Origin: Locusta migratoria
Taxonomy: Eukaryota; Arthropoda; Insecta; Orthoptera; Acrididae
DNA length: 64,000 nucleotides
Direction: 5' to 3'
NCBI GenBank assembly: GCA_026315105.1
Contig: CM048750.1
Coordinates: forward strand, 400,146,502 to 400,210,501
The notes under the pieces are model-generated. The model was not told where the DNA came from. It searched no databases and saw only the letters and a program-made list of their open reading frames with translations. Position 1 is the first letter of the stretch. Each line of letters starts with the position of its first letter. Both the position numbers and the translations under genes were made by a program. This document shows positions 34,181 through 45,440 of the stretch, piece by piece.

Positions 34181-34275
34181 GTGTCGTCTTTAGTATAAGG
34201 TTGTTCATAAGTAGTTTGTTAGTTTAGGGACAGATGACCCTGCAGTTGAGTCCCTTAAGCTTAACAAACATTTGA
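34181..34275 (+). mobile_element. 5'-truncated tRNA-SINE tail
   Basis: Shares GTCGTCTTTAGT, TTCATAAGTAGTTTG, TTTAGGGAC.GATGACC, AGTCCC.TAAGC and ACATTTGAACA with the 3' half of the SINE copies at 43096 and 63594. The tRNA-like head is absent. Confidence 0.75.
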
Positions 34276-35712
34276 ACACTGTTAATGCAGGAGACATAAG
34301 TCAAACTAATGATCAAGCAACATTTGAATTACATGCCAATTGTCCTGTAGCTCAACCAGTCATAAACGGTAAGGATGAATCACTTTTTACAGTATGGCAG
34401 CTGTAATCATACAATGAATTCCATTTTATGTGCACAATGATCATGCTATCTGACCCTGAACACAGTTTTTCGAGATATAAAATCTTGTTGGCTAATATCA
34501 GATGACCCTTCCCATTCAATAACTCGAGAATGCCATTACATTACAACTCAGATTACAGTGGCTTAAGAACATTATTTACAGCATAGAAGCCCTTGTTGTT
34601 TCCATTTTAAATTTTGAGGTATATGTAATTTACTAAAGTCTCAGTTATAGTTTTAAGTTTAAAGATACATTTTGGAACTTCTGAACCATTTAAATTCTAC
34701 AACTAAGGAAATAGACACAGTAAAATGTGTGGTCCACCTAACCATCCAAAACATGTTCTGGCTGATGTTCGTTCCTGTGTATTTCCTGCATCTCTTCTTC
34801 AGTGTAAACTTCCAAACAGTGATTGTGTGCCCTGTGACTGGTTAGTTTGGAGTGAAAGTCAAGTTTTATTTTGTTTTCCTCGGCATCTGTTTTCCAGCCA
34901 GGCTGAGACAGTTTGTTCAAACTTCTCTTCAAAATCAGGATCATCCAATCAACTAAACTGGAAAAAATTATATGATAGGATCACAGAACATCAATCTAGC
35001 AATCTTCATAAAGAATGTTACTTGAAATGGCAAAATGAGATTCATCTACAAACTCTGGTGCTATATCCCAAGCAGATTGAATATGAAGTGACTCCTTCCA
35101 CATGTGTAAATTCATCATAAGATGCAAGGTTGGAATATATTTAATACACGCTATTTGTTTTTGCCGTCACAATTGCCTTTTGTCAGTCAGATTTTGTGGA
35201 CAGTTTTGGACTCTCATTCAGGATATTTTAGAACACCTAGCTTGTGCTTTAACCGTAATAAACATGGAATTTCCCAATAGGCACCTTAGATTTAAAATTC
35301 TAGGGTAACAAATAAGTGTTGTTGACTAATTAGGCCTTCAGCATTTACATCATGTACATAATGCTGTATGCCTGAATATGCATCAAGCCCACACTCGGCA
35401 ATAGAATGCTGAATAAAGGGAGTTAATAGACAGAAAGTATATAAAACTATCATTCTTTGAGTTGCAATATAAATGTTTAAACAATACGTAGGAAAGGCTA
35501 AAGAACATAGCAATGAGAGGACACAGCAATGAGTCTACCAGCTGTGGCAGGTGTATGATTAAATGGAATTGAAAAGGGCAGTGGAGGATTCAGTACCTTA
35601 TACTACCAAACAGTATCTTAATTGTTTAGCTCTCTCACTCAATGTGCCAGAAATGTTAAAATGGACTGGTGTACTGATTGAACATTTGACAGACATACTC
35701 TAGATGACTGAC
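34276..35712. other. ft intron, no recognised feature
   Basis: Several open frames of 60-130 codons occur (the largest is 34725-35120) but none shows a domain or family resemblance. I see no RNA gene or clear element. Confidence 0.4.
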
Positions 35713-36018
35713 CTTCGTAGAGCCGTACATGGGTGAATCCGGGTTGGCAGCAAGCACGTCGAGCGTGTACAGCTGGGTCTGCTCGTAGTCGAAGGGCTGG
35801 CGGGAGTAGAGCACACCCGTCTCTGGATCCAGGCGAAAGACGTCACGACCCGAACCGCCCACCAGCGAATAGCGCACGACCGCGTAACGCGCAGAGTCGG
35901 CATCGTGCGCACACAGTGTAAACACTGCCGTGTCCGCAGGCGCATTCTCCCGCACTGATGCCGAGTACTCAGCGTGCTCGAATATTGGTGCATTGTCGTT
36001 GACATCTGTCAGTGTCAC
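35713..36018 (-). CDS. ft: ft exon: repeat end (DVNDNAPIF) and next cadherin repeat
   Basis: 102 codons, phase 0; acceptor TTCTCAG|GTGACA, donor AAG|GTCAGT. It begins with the canonical calcium linker DVNDNAPIF (residues 5-13), then the next repeat: YSASVRENAPADTAVFTL, HDADSARYAVVRYSLVGG, FRLDPETGVLYSRQPFDYE and LDVLAANPDSP. The repeat end itself is encoded in the next exon at 23736-24056, 11.7 kb away. That intron holds the Gypsy element, LTR debris and Penelope tails. Confidence 0.94.
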
Positions 36019-36575
36019 CTGAGAATGGTAATTTAGGAAGAGTGTAAGTCACGGTGTCTAACTCTCAAATTGTTGTTGTACTTCTAGTTACAGACTATAG
36101 TCATTACTGAAATGTCTTAATTCATATATAATCAGATATTAAGTTTGGTTCTAAATGACAATAATAATAATACATTAAAAGATATTTTACAAAAGAGATT
36201 TAAAACTCTCTAAATGTGCTCCAAATGAAAAGGATTTTATAGATTAAAACATCTTGCTGTGGAATTTGCACATAGTGAGATAATGTTTGGGAAATGGCTA
36301 AAAAGAAATATTCGACAACTCGTGTTTCGAAACATAATGTAGAGCAAATCGCCAACTAAATTGTAGTCAGTTCTACCATATGCAAACTAGGTTCACTCTT
36401 TTATAATGTGACATGTGCATATGCTACAAGCATCACATACTGTTAAGTACTACAGAAATCTGTCTGTCAGGATGGAAACAGTATACCGGTGCAGAAAGAA
36501 GTCGGCCAAATAATTTAAAACAGTATACAGAGAGACAGAGTGAGGGAGACTACAGCTGGCAACAGTCGCTCTCAC

Positions 36576-36833
36576 CCGCAGCGTTGCAGTGGCGTGCCGA
36601 GGCTCGAAGGCGAGGTCACTGGCAGTGATGTTGAGGTGGTACTCGGGCACCGAGTCGTAGTCGAGCGGGCGGCGGATGGTGACTGCGCCCGTCTCTGCAC
36701 TGACGGCGAACTCTTCGCACTCGCTGCCGCTGGAAATGGAGTAGCGGACCACGCCGTTGGGGCCGTCGTCACCGTCCGTTGCCGACAGTGTCACGATGGT
36801 CGAGCCCACGGGCTCGTTCTCGGGAACAATGAC
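36576..36833 (-). CDS. ft: ft exon: cadherin repeat
   Basis: 86 codons, phase 0; acceptor CCGCAG|GTCATT, donor CGG|GTGAGA. Typical cadherin landmarks in order: VIVPENEPVGS, LSATDGDDGPNGVVRYSI, FAVSAETGAVTI, RPLDYDSVPEYHLNI and ATATLR. The domain continues seamlessly into VTLTDVNDNAPIF of the next exon across the shortest intron of the window (557 bp). The exon is much more GC-rich than the sequence around it. Confidence 0.94.
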
Positions 36834-37780
36834 CTGCGGACGAGTGGCAATTGACATTTGTGCTCTCAGCTCTGCACTAGTGTGCTCAAAATACTGTGTG
36901 ACCGGTACTTTTTGGTTCTGTAACAAACTACTTCATTTTACATGTACTGAATGTGTGAGATATTCACTATGATGTTAACATTGTACTATTCCACAATTTG
37001 TTGCAAATCTTTGCACTTACATTGAATGTCACTGAAAAAGAAGTGCCCAGAAAGCTGAGATGTCATCTCAACAAGGATTATTTTATATATTTGATTTCGG
37101 TAACATCACATCTAATCCAGCAAGAGTTCATAGTATGTTGATGTCTGGCATTTGGTTATTCTTGCCATGTTCTGCCATAGAAGAGATGCAGTAACTTATT
37201 AACAATAGACACAGAAAATATATGTAAACTCTTTGTCAATGACAACTGAAATCCATTCACTGAAAAGGTATTTTGCAGTGGAAAAATCTCTACCAATGAA
37301 GATGAAACAATAGTGTCTGTCATCTACAAACTGTTATTTGTTATATTCAAAACTATGACAGAATGAAAGATGCTCTTCTCACAGCAAAACAAAAGGCAAA
37401 TATGCACTGGCCAGTCAAAGATGTCTATAATGGCCTACTAATTAACACAAATGAATTTTTACCAAAATTATAAAGAGATAAATTGGTGAACACAGAATGT
37501 TTGTACTGTTTTCTTTACGATATAGGGTTATTTTGGAAAATAACAGCCTAGAGCACAAAAAATGACCTTTTATTATCAACTGGTTTCATCCCAATGTTGG
37601 ACCATCTTCTGGATGTTGCTCCAAATGGTGTGGAGCAGAGCATACTGATAAACTCACTGACTTACAATGTCTGTTGCTCATTTCTGTAACCAGGAGCCAA
37701 CTCACAAATTCTCTACATTCCTCTTTTAGGACGATCAGTGGAAACAAAAAGGGGGTGGGGTACATGAATGTTCATTCATA
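36834..37780. other. ft intron with a hairpin-module remnant
   Basis: Mostly unrecognised AT-rich sequence. Around 37570-37620 the minus strand has CCAGAAGATGGTCCAAC then GGGATGAAACCAGTTG and AATAAAAGG, a decayed member of the hairpin-module repeats. Confidence 0.4.
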
Positions 37781-37781
37781 A

Positions 37782-37796
37782 AAATTATTTAAATAA
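37782..37796. repeat. Target-site duplication (left) of the palindromic insertion
   Basis: AAATTATTTAAATAA, repeated at 38498-38512. The last few bases also fall within the left palindrome arm. Confidence 0.75.
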
Positions 37797-38461
37797 AATA
37801 TAAAAAATAGACGAAGATTACTCACCAGGCGAAGGAGCACAGGTGTGACAGCATCACAAATAAATAAATGAATACACACACACACACACACAATCGCAAG
37901 CTTTCGCAACCCAGTTGCGTCTTCAGGCAGTAGGGAAGGAGAGGGAAAAGGAAATGATGAGGGTTTTAAGGAAGGGGGTAAGGAGCCATTCCAATCCCGG
38001 GAGAGGAAAGACTTACCTTGGGGGAAAAAAAGGAGGGTAAACAAATGCACACATGCCCACACATTCACACAGACACAAGTACACCTAGGCAGACATACTG
38101 TAGAAAGCAAAGAAGTTAAGTTCTGGTGCAACTTAACTTCTTTGCTTTCTACAGTATGTCTGCCTAGGTGTACTTGTGTCTGTGTGAATGTGTGGGCATG
38201 TGTGCATTTGTTTACCCTCCTTTTTTTCCCCCAAGGTAAGTCTTTCCTCTCCCGGGATTGGAATGGCTCCTTACCCCCTTCCTTAAAACCCTCATCATTT
38301 CCTTTTCCCTCTCCTTCCCTACTGCCTGAAGACGCAACTGGGTTGCGAAAGCTTGCGATTGTGTGTGTGTGTGTGTGTATTCATTTATTTATTTGTGATG
38401 CTGTCACACCTGTGCTCCTTCGCCTGGTGAGTAATCTTCGTCTATTTTTTATATTTTATTT
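37791..38461. repeat. Long near-perfect palindrome of a Penelope-type tail
   Basis: Arms 37791-38120 and 38132-38461 (330 bp each) are inverted copies separated by the 11-bp spacer TTCTGGTGCAA. Every stretch compared was identical, including a 19-base (TG) run. The same unit occurs singly at 57880-58172 and 62170-62480 (TTTTTTCCCC.AAGGTAAGTC, TCCCGGGATTGGAATG). Each arm has the hairpin CTGAAGA-C-GCAAC/TGG/GTTGC-GAAA. Together with 38462-38497 it forms an insertion of about 0.7 kb between 15-bp duplications. Confidence 0.9.
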
Positions 38462-38497
38462 TTCCTGCTAGGAATTTTTCGTCTTAATAATCGTTTC

Positions 38498-38512
38498 AAA
38501 TTATTTAAATAA
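38498..38512. repeat. Target-site duplication (right) of the palindromic insertion
   Basis: AAATTATTTAAATAA, as at 37782-37796. Confidence 0.75.
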
Positions 38513-38812
38513 TAGCACAAAGCCTAATGCCCAATGCAGTGAGCTCTCCATCTGTAACAGAAAAGTGTAAGTTGCAAAAACCTCCCATCAAAACTGACAT
38601 TTCTGCAAATAGAATTAATCAATCCACAAAATTTGCATGGATATCAGCTCCAGTTTATCATTCAACAATAATGTTCTAAATTTAGCTAGACTTCAAACGT
38701 TTGATTCTTGACAATGGATAATGATGGTTGGTTAAATTAATTATGACTTTATCCATGCACCTACTTCAGGTAACATTTGAACCAGTTCACAAACTTTTAA
38801 AGGATTGAAGCA

Positions 38813-39800
38813 ATGGGCTTCAAAAACTTTCCACAAGGGACACCTTTGACCTCGAATGATTGGAACTGCATGAAACCCTTGCCACCCAAAAAGTTGAGCT
38901 CCTGTGTATTACAAGATATTGATGACAGAACACTAGAGAACATTTATGAGGACTATTGCAATTGTGGCTTCAATTCCTATAGCAAACTAATGAGGTGCTA
39001 TAAGTACATCAAGTAAATCAAATTGCACATTAATTCCAAATTATATGTCTAGGAAAGCGGAGTAGGTGTTCGTTTCAAAGGAAACAGACTATCACAATTA
39101 CAAACTTTAAAAGAGTATGTAATATCACAATTTGATAGTGCAAAGAGGTATGGATCTACAGTTCATTATTTGCATCCGCAGATGTGGGCACTAGAAGGGG
39201 CTAAAATGGTTGGCTTTGTCAATTTCAAAGTTCCCATTTCCTTTATTGACTATCTCAAGGCTGAATATAGTGTTTCATTGATGCACAATACTATATTTGC
39301 CACGCATGAGGACATAGAAGACAATAATATTATACAGCATAAGGCACAACTGTTTGTGGAAGAATTGAACATGTTTACAACAGAGGAGGGTGTGGAGAAA
39401 GGTAATGCTTGGAACAGTGACCACAGTCAGTTCCAGTATATGTCTTCAGCATCAACACTGTCCTACAGAGGAGAGAAAACTGCAGCTAGTGACTTGCAAT
39501 CTGTACACTGCTCTGCCCACAGCTTCACAATTAATGTGGCTTTATAAATGGCAGGCAGACTAACAAACAAGTTGTACATCTGTTTTCAAGACACACAAGG
39601 CACTTTTGGTCCAAATGTTTTAAAGAAACTTGGAACAACCTGTCCACAAGACATTCACGCGGAGGCAAGAAAAACTGGACAAATGACTAAAGAACACATG
39701 AAACATTTTCTAACTATGTTGCAATAAGCTTGGTGAAAACCAAGGTATGACATTGACATACCGAAATCATCATTTGAAAATGTAATTAGTGTGACTTTTG
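38813..39800 (+). pseudogene. Decayed DDE transposase (pogo/Tc5-like)
   Basis: Plus strand, several stops. Upstream part: SQLQTLKEYVISQFDSAKRYG, LHPQMWALEGAKMVGFVNFKVPISFIDYLKAEYSVS, which resembles the DNA-binding region of CENPB/pogo-type transposases (W A..KA.....F.AS..WI..FK..). Downstream part: AWNSDHSQFQYMSSASTLSYRGEK (first catalytic Asp region; N.D.SGF in relatives), LYICFQDTQGTFGPNV and TGQMTKEHMKHFLTML. Family placement is by pattern only. Confidence 0.5.
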
Positions 39801-40384
39801 ATATTGAACTGCATGAATACGAAAGTGATTTCAGATGTGGTAACATGGTGTTAGTGAGGTGTGCACATCATTCTCTCCCACTTTGAATTAACCAGTACAT
39901 CAAAATCCTGTATCTGCACTCTGAGGACGACTGTAAGAACCTTCAGATGTGTGGTACTGCTGTATATGTGTATTTTGCACTATTATAAGTACCTTAAGCA
40001 GAGTGTTTTTGACACTGCTAATCGAAAATGTAATGATACAATGGCACCATTAAATTTAGTATAATTTTCTTCCGGTGGTATTGATATCATCTTACTTCAT
40101 TTCTCTCTGTTAAAATATTACTTTAGGTACAATGCAACATTTTGCATGGAAATGACACACCATGTCCTGTTTATGATTGCCTGTTATTTCAAGCCCAGTT
40201 TTCTGTAGTTCCGAGCGTTCAACGTCAAAGGTGTCCGTTGCCAGAAGGTTTTGGATGCGGAGGGAGGGATGAGGGGGACAGCTGTTGGGACAATGGGTTA
40301 CTTTAGGATAATATTCGATTAATGATGAAAATTCTCCTCAGAGATGATAAATATTGTTAAAAACAAGATAGAATGGCTGGCCAG
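39801..40384. other. ft intron, no recognised feature
   Basis: Possible continuation of the transposase remnant up to about 40070. The rest is unrecognised. Confidence 0.3.
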
Positions 40385-41065
40385 TACTTACCATTGTGCT
40401 GTACCACCGATAGTAACACAAATGAAGAAACAGAAAAAAGGGGACAAAAAGGACAAGCTTTCGGAACACAGTTCCTTCATCAGGTGGGAGAGAAGGGAAG
40501 AAGAAAGGATGGGAACAGAAGGGAAAGGTAGTTCACGACCTAGGTCATGAAGGTGGTGTTTCAGGAGTGTGGACGTCAGAGATACTGCATGTATGTACTG
40601 AGCCAAGCCAGAGAGGATAAATATAACCTTCCTCTTCCTGAAGGTGGATGGGAGGATCCAGATGGTTCAGGTTGTAAAGCAACCATTGAAATCTAGCATG
40701 TTATGCTCAGTTGCACGGTGTGCCAAAAGATGGACCATACTGCTGAGAGTGGTATAGGTATGGACTAGAATGCTGTGAAGGTTGGGTGGGCAATGGAACA
40801 CCACTTTAGAAGGGGCAGAATGACAAACAATCAAAAGCCCTGACAAAGGATGTGGTTCAGTTGTTCCACTGTGGAGTCTTACTGGGTGACAAGGCTGGTT
40901 ATTGGAGGTGGAGAGAGGATTGTTGAGTTGTGGAAATATGGTATGGGAATCCTGTTTGCATACTAGGTCTGGATGGAAAGGTCATGTCTGTGAAGGCCTT
41001 TGTGAGACCTTCAACACATTGAACAAGGGAGTTCTCATCACCTGAAATATGTTGTCCATGTTCCT
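40385..41065 (-). pseudogene. Penelope-like element fragment with tail
   Basis: The left end (40385-40520, minus strand) carries the cleanest hairpin module, CTGATGA-A-GGAAC/TGT/GTTCC-GAAA. Further right, sequence parallels the minus-strand PLE at 62600-63300 (AGGATCCAGATGGTTCAGG with GTAAAGCAACCATTGAAATC; CAAAAGCCCTGACAAAGGAT; GTTCCACTGTGGAGTC). The coding part is too decayed to read. Confidence 0.6.
40459..40483 (-). other. CTGANGA-hairpin-GAAA module (best copy)
   Basis: Minus strand: CTGATGA, A, GGAAC, TGT, GTTCC, GAAA. The two conserved boxes and the intervening stem resemble the core and stem II of a hammerhead ribozyme, reported in Penelope-like elements (established knowledge). One extra base sits between CTGATGA and the stem, and I could not assign convincing stems I and III, so ribozyme activity is only a hypothesis. 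Confidence 0.4.
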
Positions 41066-42037
41066 AAACTTTCTATTATTGATTATTGGTGAATAGTTCA
41101 TTATGAGGTTTATCAAAAATATCCAATACTTTCTTTTAACAAATAATAAATGTAGTTACTGACACGGTTGGATCCTTACTTCTATAACTAACCACAGACT
41201 TATTGAAAGACAGGTAGTATGCAGTAACTTCAAATTAACCATTCACTCTAGAAGAAACCATGACTAGACATTCTGTCTAAAGTGTCCCAAACCAACATAT
41301 GAGGAGATGTTAGCATTTGCTGACTTGATGTTCCCAAATTGTACAGATAACCTTTACTCATAGCTTCAGTGATTTTATTCGACATTTGAAAAACTATGAT
41401 GAAGCACATGAAAACGGCATTTATTCACACTGCAGCAAATTACAAAAGCAACTAAACAGGTCTGCTTAACAGAAAGCAAATACACACCTATGCATGTACT
41501 TCGGTGACACAACACATCTGCAAATCACCTGATTACTGAATGTTGCAGCTAATCAGGTACAGAAAATGTATACCACTGTACAGACAGGGCTTTTGTGTTC
41601 TCTGGACTGCACTTTAAAATTAGCATTCCAGGAATAAGGTAGATAATCAACTCCTCTAATGGAACCCTAGACTATTATTTACATAAACATCATTCATTCC
41701 ACATGGAAACAACAACACACCACCACTATTTCCAATTATGAGCAAGTGTAGGGCCACAGATGAAGGGTTTGGTTTGAAATGCCATATGGCCACCCAAATC
41801 AGGTTTCCCACCATGTGAACACTGGGATGGGACTCTCAAATAGAGCACAGTCAATTTCCTTTGGTTCACTACTCTTTTAGTATTCTATCTAGTACCCATC
41901 TATAACAACCTCATTGATGACGAGATGTTATACCCTAATCATTGTTTACTTGTTGTGGACAGTATAAAGTGGAAGCACCTCCCTCAGAGTAAATCACATT
42001 TTCTTCCCCCCTTTTTTTAATCACACACATAATAATT
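41066..42037. other. ft intron, no recognised feature
   Basis: Nothing recognised before the RTE copy. Confidence 0.4.
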
Positions 42038-43083
42038 ACACAACAAGGCCCCTGGAGTAGATGACATTCCCTCAGAACTACTAAAGTCTCTGGGAGAACC
42101 AGCGATAAAACTATTTCATCTGGTGCATAAGGTGTACGAGACAGGTGAAATACACTCGGACTTTAAGAAAAATGTAATAATCCCCATTCCAATGAAAGCA
42201 GGTGCAGTAGGTGTGAAAATTCCAGAACCATCAGTTTAATAAGTCATGGTTGCAAAATCTAACACAAATTAATTACAGACGGATGGAAAAGCTGGTAAAA
42301 GCAGATCTCAGAGAAGATTTAGTTCGGATTTAGGAGAAATGTAGGAACATGGGAGGCAATACTCACTTTACGGCTTATCTTGGAAGACAGATTAAGGAAA
42401 GGGAAACCTACATTTCTAGCTTTTGTAGATTTGGAGAAAGCTTTTGACAATGTTGATTGGAATACACTCTTACAAATTATGAAATCAGCAGGAGTAAAAT
42501 ATAGGGAACAGAAGGTTATTTACATCTTGTACAAAAACCAGACAGTAGTTATTGGAGTTGAAGGGCATGAAAGGGATGCAGAAGTTGGGAAGGGTGTAAG
42601 ACAGGATTGTAGCCTGCTATTCAATTTGTACATTGAGCAAGCTATAAAGGAAAGCAAGGAGAAATTTGGAGAAGGAATTAAAGTACAAGGTGAATAAAAA
42701 CACTGTGCTTTGCCAATGAGATTATAATTCTGTCAGAGACAGCAAAAGACCTGGAAGAGCAGTTGAACGGAATGGACAGTATGTTGAGAGGTGCATAAAA
42801 AATGATCATTAACAAGAACAAAACAAGGACAATGGAGTTCAATCTAAGAAAATTGGGTGACGTTAAAGGAATTAAATTAGGTTGCGAAACAATTAAGGTG
42901 GTAGGTGAGTTTTGTTACTTGGGCAGTAAAATAATGTGCGATGGTCGCAGTACAGAGGATATGGAAAAGATAAATTTATTTACATTGAATATTAATTTAA
43001 GTGTAAGGAATTCCTTTCTGAAGGCATTTGTATGGAGTGTTGCCTTGTATGGGAGTGAAACATGGACAATAAACAGTGTGAAC

Positions 43084-43095
43084 AGGAAGAGGATA
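43084..43095. repeat. SINE target-site duplication (left)
   Basis: AGGAAGAGGATA; exact second copy at 43300-43311. Confidence 0.92.
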
Positions 43096-43299
43096 GCCGG
43101 CCGCGGTGGCCGAGGTGACTGAGGCGCTCCAGTCACGGTCAGCACGGCCACTACGGTCGGGGGTTCGAATCCCCCCTCGGGCATGGATATTTGTGCCGTC
43201 CTAGTTCGTAAGTAGTTCATAAGTAGTTTGTAAGTTTAGAGACTGATGACCCCGTAGTTAAGTCCCATAAGCTTAACAAACATTTGAACATTTTTTTGA
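43096..43299 (+). mobile_element. tRNA-derived SINE inside RTE
   Basis: GCCGGCCGCGGTGGCCGAGG head with an A-box-like segment, a B-box GGTTCGAATCC, then GGGCATGGATATTTGTGCCG, a body with ACTGATGACC and AAGTCCCATAAGC and the end CATTTGAACATTTTTTT. Length 204 bp with a 12-bp target duplication. The second, similar copy is at 63594-63793. Closely resembles the SINE family abundant in grasshoppers (from memory). Confidence 0.92.
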
Positions 43300-43311
43300 A
43301 GGAAGAGGATA
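43300..43311. repeat. SINE target-site duplication (right)
   Basis: AGGAAGAGGATA, identical to 43084-43095. Confidence 0.92.
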
Positions 43312-43912
43312 GAGGCATTTGAAATGTGGTGCTACAGAAGAATGCTGAAGATTAGGTGGGTGGATCACGTAATTAACGAGGAGGTACTGAACAGAATTGG
43401 GGAGAAAAGGAATTTCTGGCATACCTTGACTAAAAGATGGGATTGGCTGATAGGATACATTCTTAGACATGAAGTAATCGTGAATTTAGCATTGGAGGGA
43501 AGTGTGTGGGATAAAAATCGCAGAGGGAGACCAAGAGATGAGTACAGTAAGCAGATTCAAATGGATGTAGATTGCAGGTCGTATGAGGAGATGAAGAGGC
43601 TTGTTAAGGATAGAGTAGGGTGGAGAGCTGCATCAAACCAGTCTCCAGACTGAAAACCACAACAACAACAACAATTACATAATAATCCCACATAAGAAAT
43701 TGTGAATTTCTAGCAAAAGTGGGAAGGGTACAACAACAGTCCTTATTTATGTGGGGTTTCTTTCAGTATGTAACTCCACTTTTTATCATGCACAAATTCC
43801 ATTCACTGTAAAAAATTTGAAGAGCTGCTTTTATGAAAGTATCGATAATTGGGTTTTGGAGTTGTTGTACACTATTATCAAAAGGTTTAAAAAGCATTTA
43901 TCAGATATTCAC

Positions 43913-44185
43913 CTGGTAACTAAGTGTGTTGAAGACAGGGCTGTGGCGGTTGTCAGTGGTAACAACCAGTGTTACAGTGACATCAGCGTGTCGCGGTGGG
44001 ACACCGTGGTCGCGCGCCCGCACGCCCAATGTGTAGGTGACGCCAGCATCGCCTAGGGCCCGCGCCACAGAAATCCAGCCCGTGTCGCGTGCCACCTGGA
44101 AGAGCTGCGAGCCATTGCCCGCACCCGTCTTCACGTATTCCACCTCAGCATTCACACCCACGTCCTGGTCATCATGTGCTGTCAC
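43913..44185 (-). CDS. ft: ft exon: cadherin repeat body
   Basis: 91 codons, phase 0; acceptor CACAG|GTGACA, donor CAG|GTGAAT. It continues the repeat begun in the exon at 59290-59844: VTAHDDQDVGVNAEVEY, then DTGWISVARAL and VRARDHGVPPRHADVTVTL. It ends the repeat with TDNRHSPVF in place of a normal calcium-binding repeat end. The matching repeat of FAT4 is also degenerate at this spot, which supports orthology. The next repeat starts at the 3' end (NTLSYQ). The flanking 15.1-kb intron is full of RTE, CR1 and Penelope-type sequence. Confidence 0.93.
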
Positions 44186-44479
44186 CTGTGAACGCATAAA
44201 CCGAAGTTATAAAAATATTAATGTTTACTTAATACAGAGTGAAACATAACTGTCTCAGCCAAAAGTTAGCTCAGAATTGAATATCCAGAAGTATACTGCG
44301 GAAAATAAATTATTTGCATAGCAAAATCACAAGGAATGCTACAAGTCAGAAAAAAATGTGAACAGAATACAAGGAGGTCAAAATTACATTTGATTTGAGA
44401 CAGAACTTACTGATTAGCAAGAACATCAGTCCGGAAATAAGAAAACAAACCATGAAATAATTTGTTTTGAGTGTCTAGA

Positions 44480-44860
44480 GATTTGGTGCTACACAAGGAT
44501 GATGAAAATAAGATGGAGAGACAGAGTAACAAATGAAGAAAAGCTTAGAAGAGTACAGCAAACTCGATCTCTGTGGAGATGCTTGGATGGTTTGTTGTGT
44601 TTTAGGGAGACAAAACTGTGGAGTTCATCAGTCCCCCATCTGTGGATATGCAGCCAAACAGGAAGAGACAAACAATAGTAGAAGGAGCTGTCGAGGGTAG
44701 GAATCACTGGGGATGATAAAGAATGTCATTCATGCAACAGATTGTGAATGATGTTGGATGCAGTACATGCATGGAAATGAAAAGGAAGGCAGGCAGGCAA
44801 GGGAATGGAATGGCACTCTGCAGGATACCAACCTGAGATTGGAATACTAAAGAAGGAGAA
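44480..44860 (+). pseudogene. LINE C-terminal fragment
   Basis: Reads WCYTRMMKIRWRDRVTNEEKLRRVQQ, and further on QIVNDVGCSTCMEMKRKAG. These are the C-terminal motifs of RTE-like LINEs (WCYRRMLKIRW.DRVTNEEVL; DVGC.....MK). Middle lost. Confidence 0.6.
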
Positions 44861-44929
44861 ACCAGAACTGAATGATGTTTGTGCTGTCTAGCTGAGATTC
44901 AGAAAACAATGACTATGTAAAACCCAGCT

Positions 44930-45440
44930 TATACTTTCTGAAAGCCACATATTGAGGCAATTATGTGGATGTAGTATTTCTTAACTCCTGAAAAAAATTG
45001 ACTCAGTACTGTTCGAACAATTATTAGCAAAAGTGTGATTATTAAGGAAATCTCAATGCAGTACACTATCTCGGATTCAAATGTTCAAAAATGTACAGTT
45101 TTGCACTTCATAAAATGTAAAAAAAGAAATATCCTAGGACTACAAAATCAGTAGGTCACAAACGGAATCAGTTAACTTGTACCAATATCTGAGTATACCA
45201 ACGAGAAACAGAAATGATCACATACAATCAGTTATGCTAAAGACAGGTTTTTTTTGGAGGATACTGGGAAAATGTGGTCAAGGTGAAACTAGTTACAGCA
45301 TGGATAGAGGCATCTTCTCCACGTACTCCGTATGTGTTTGAAATAACAAGCACAACCTAGCAATGATACTACCCATCTGGGCATCTTCCTCCATAGGTTC
45401 CAGTGTTTGCAGAATACAGATGTAGATTTAGATTGGTGAA
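44930..45440 (+). pseudogene. Possible LINE RT remnant
   Basis: Mixed frames suggest FDSVLFEQLLAKV followed by KRNQLTCTNI and a 3' end AGATGTAGATTTAGATT like that of the CR1 copies. Very decayed. Confidence 0.3.

Larger units (their letters stand above)
42038..43672 (+). mobile_element. 5'-truncated RTE-type LINE interrupted by a SINE
   Basis: Starts inside the RT (APGVDDIPSELLKSLGEP) and proceeds through KPTFLAFVDLEKAFDNVDWNTLLQ and VRQDCSLLFNLYIEQA (an internal loss removes the usual GCSLSP spacing). The FADD box is damaged (reads FANEIIILSE after a frameshift). Then CYLGSKIMCDG, SVALYGSETWTIN, [SINE], AFEMWCYRRMLKIRWVDH, LALEGSVWDKNRRGRPRDEYSKQIQMDV and the end CTGAAAACCACAACAACAAC. Antisense to ft. 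Confidence 0.88.

Noticed and set aside
34725..35120. 131-codon plus-strand ORF as a gene
   Set aside because: No domain, low-complexity composition and no conservation evidence; consistent with chance in an intron.
40459..40483. Confirmed hammerhead ribozyme
   Set aside because: Core-like boxes and a stem are present, but an extra base and missing stems I/III prevent a firm call; kept only as a hypothesis.
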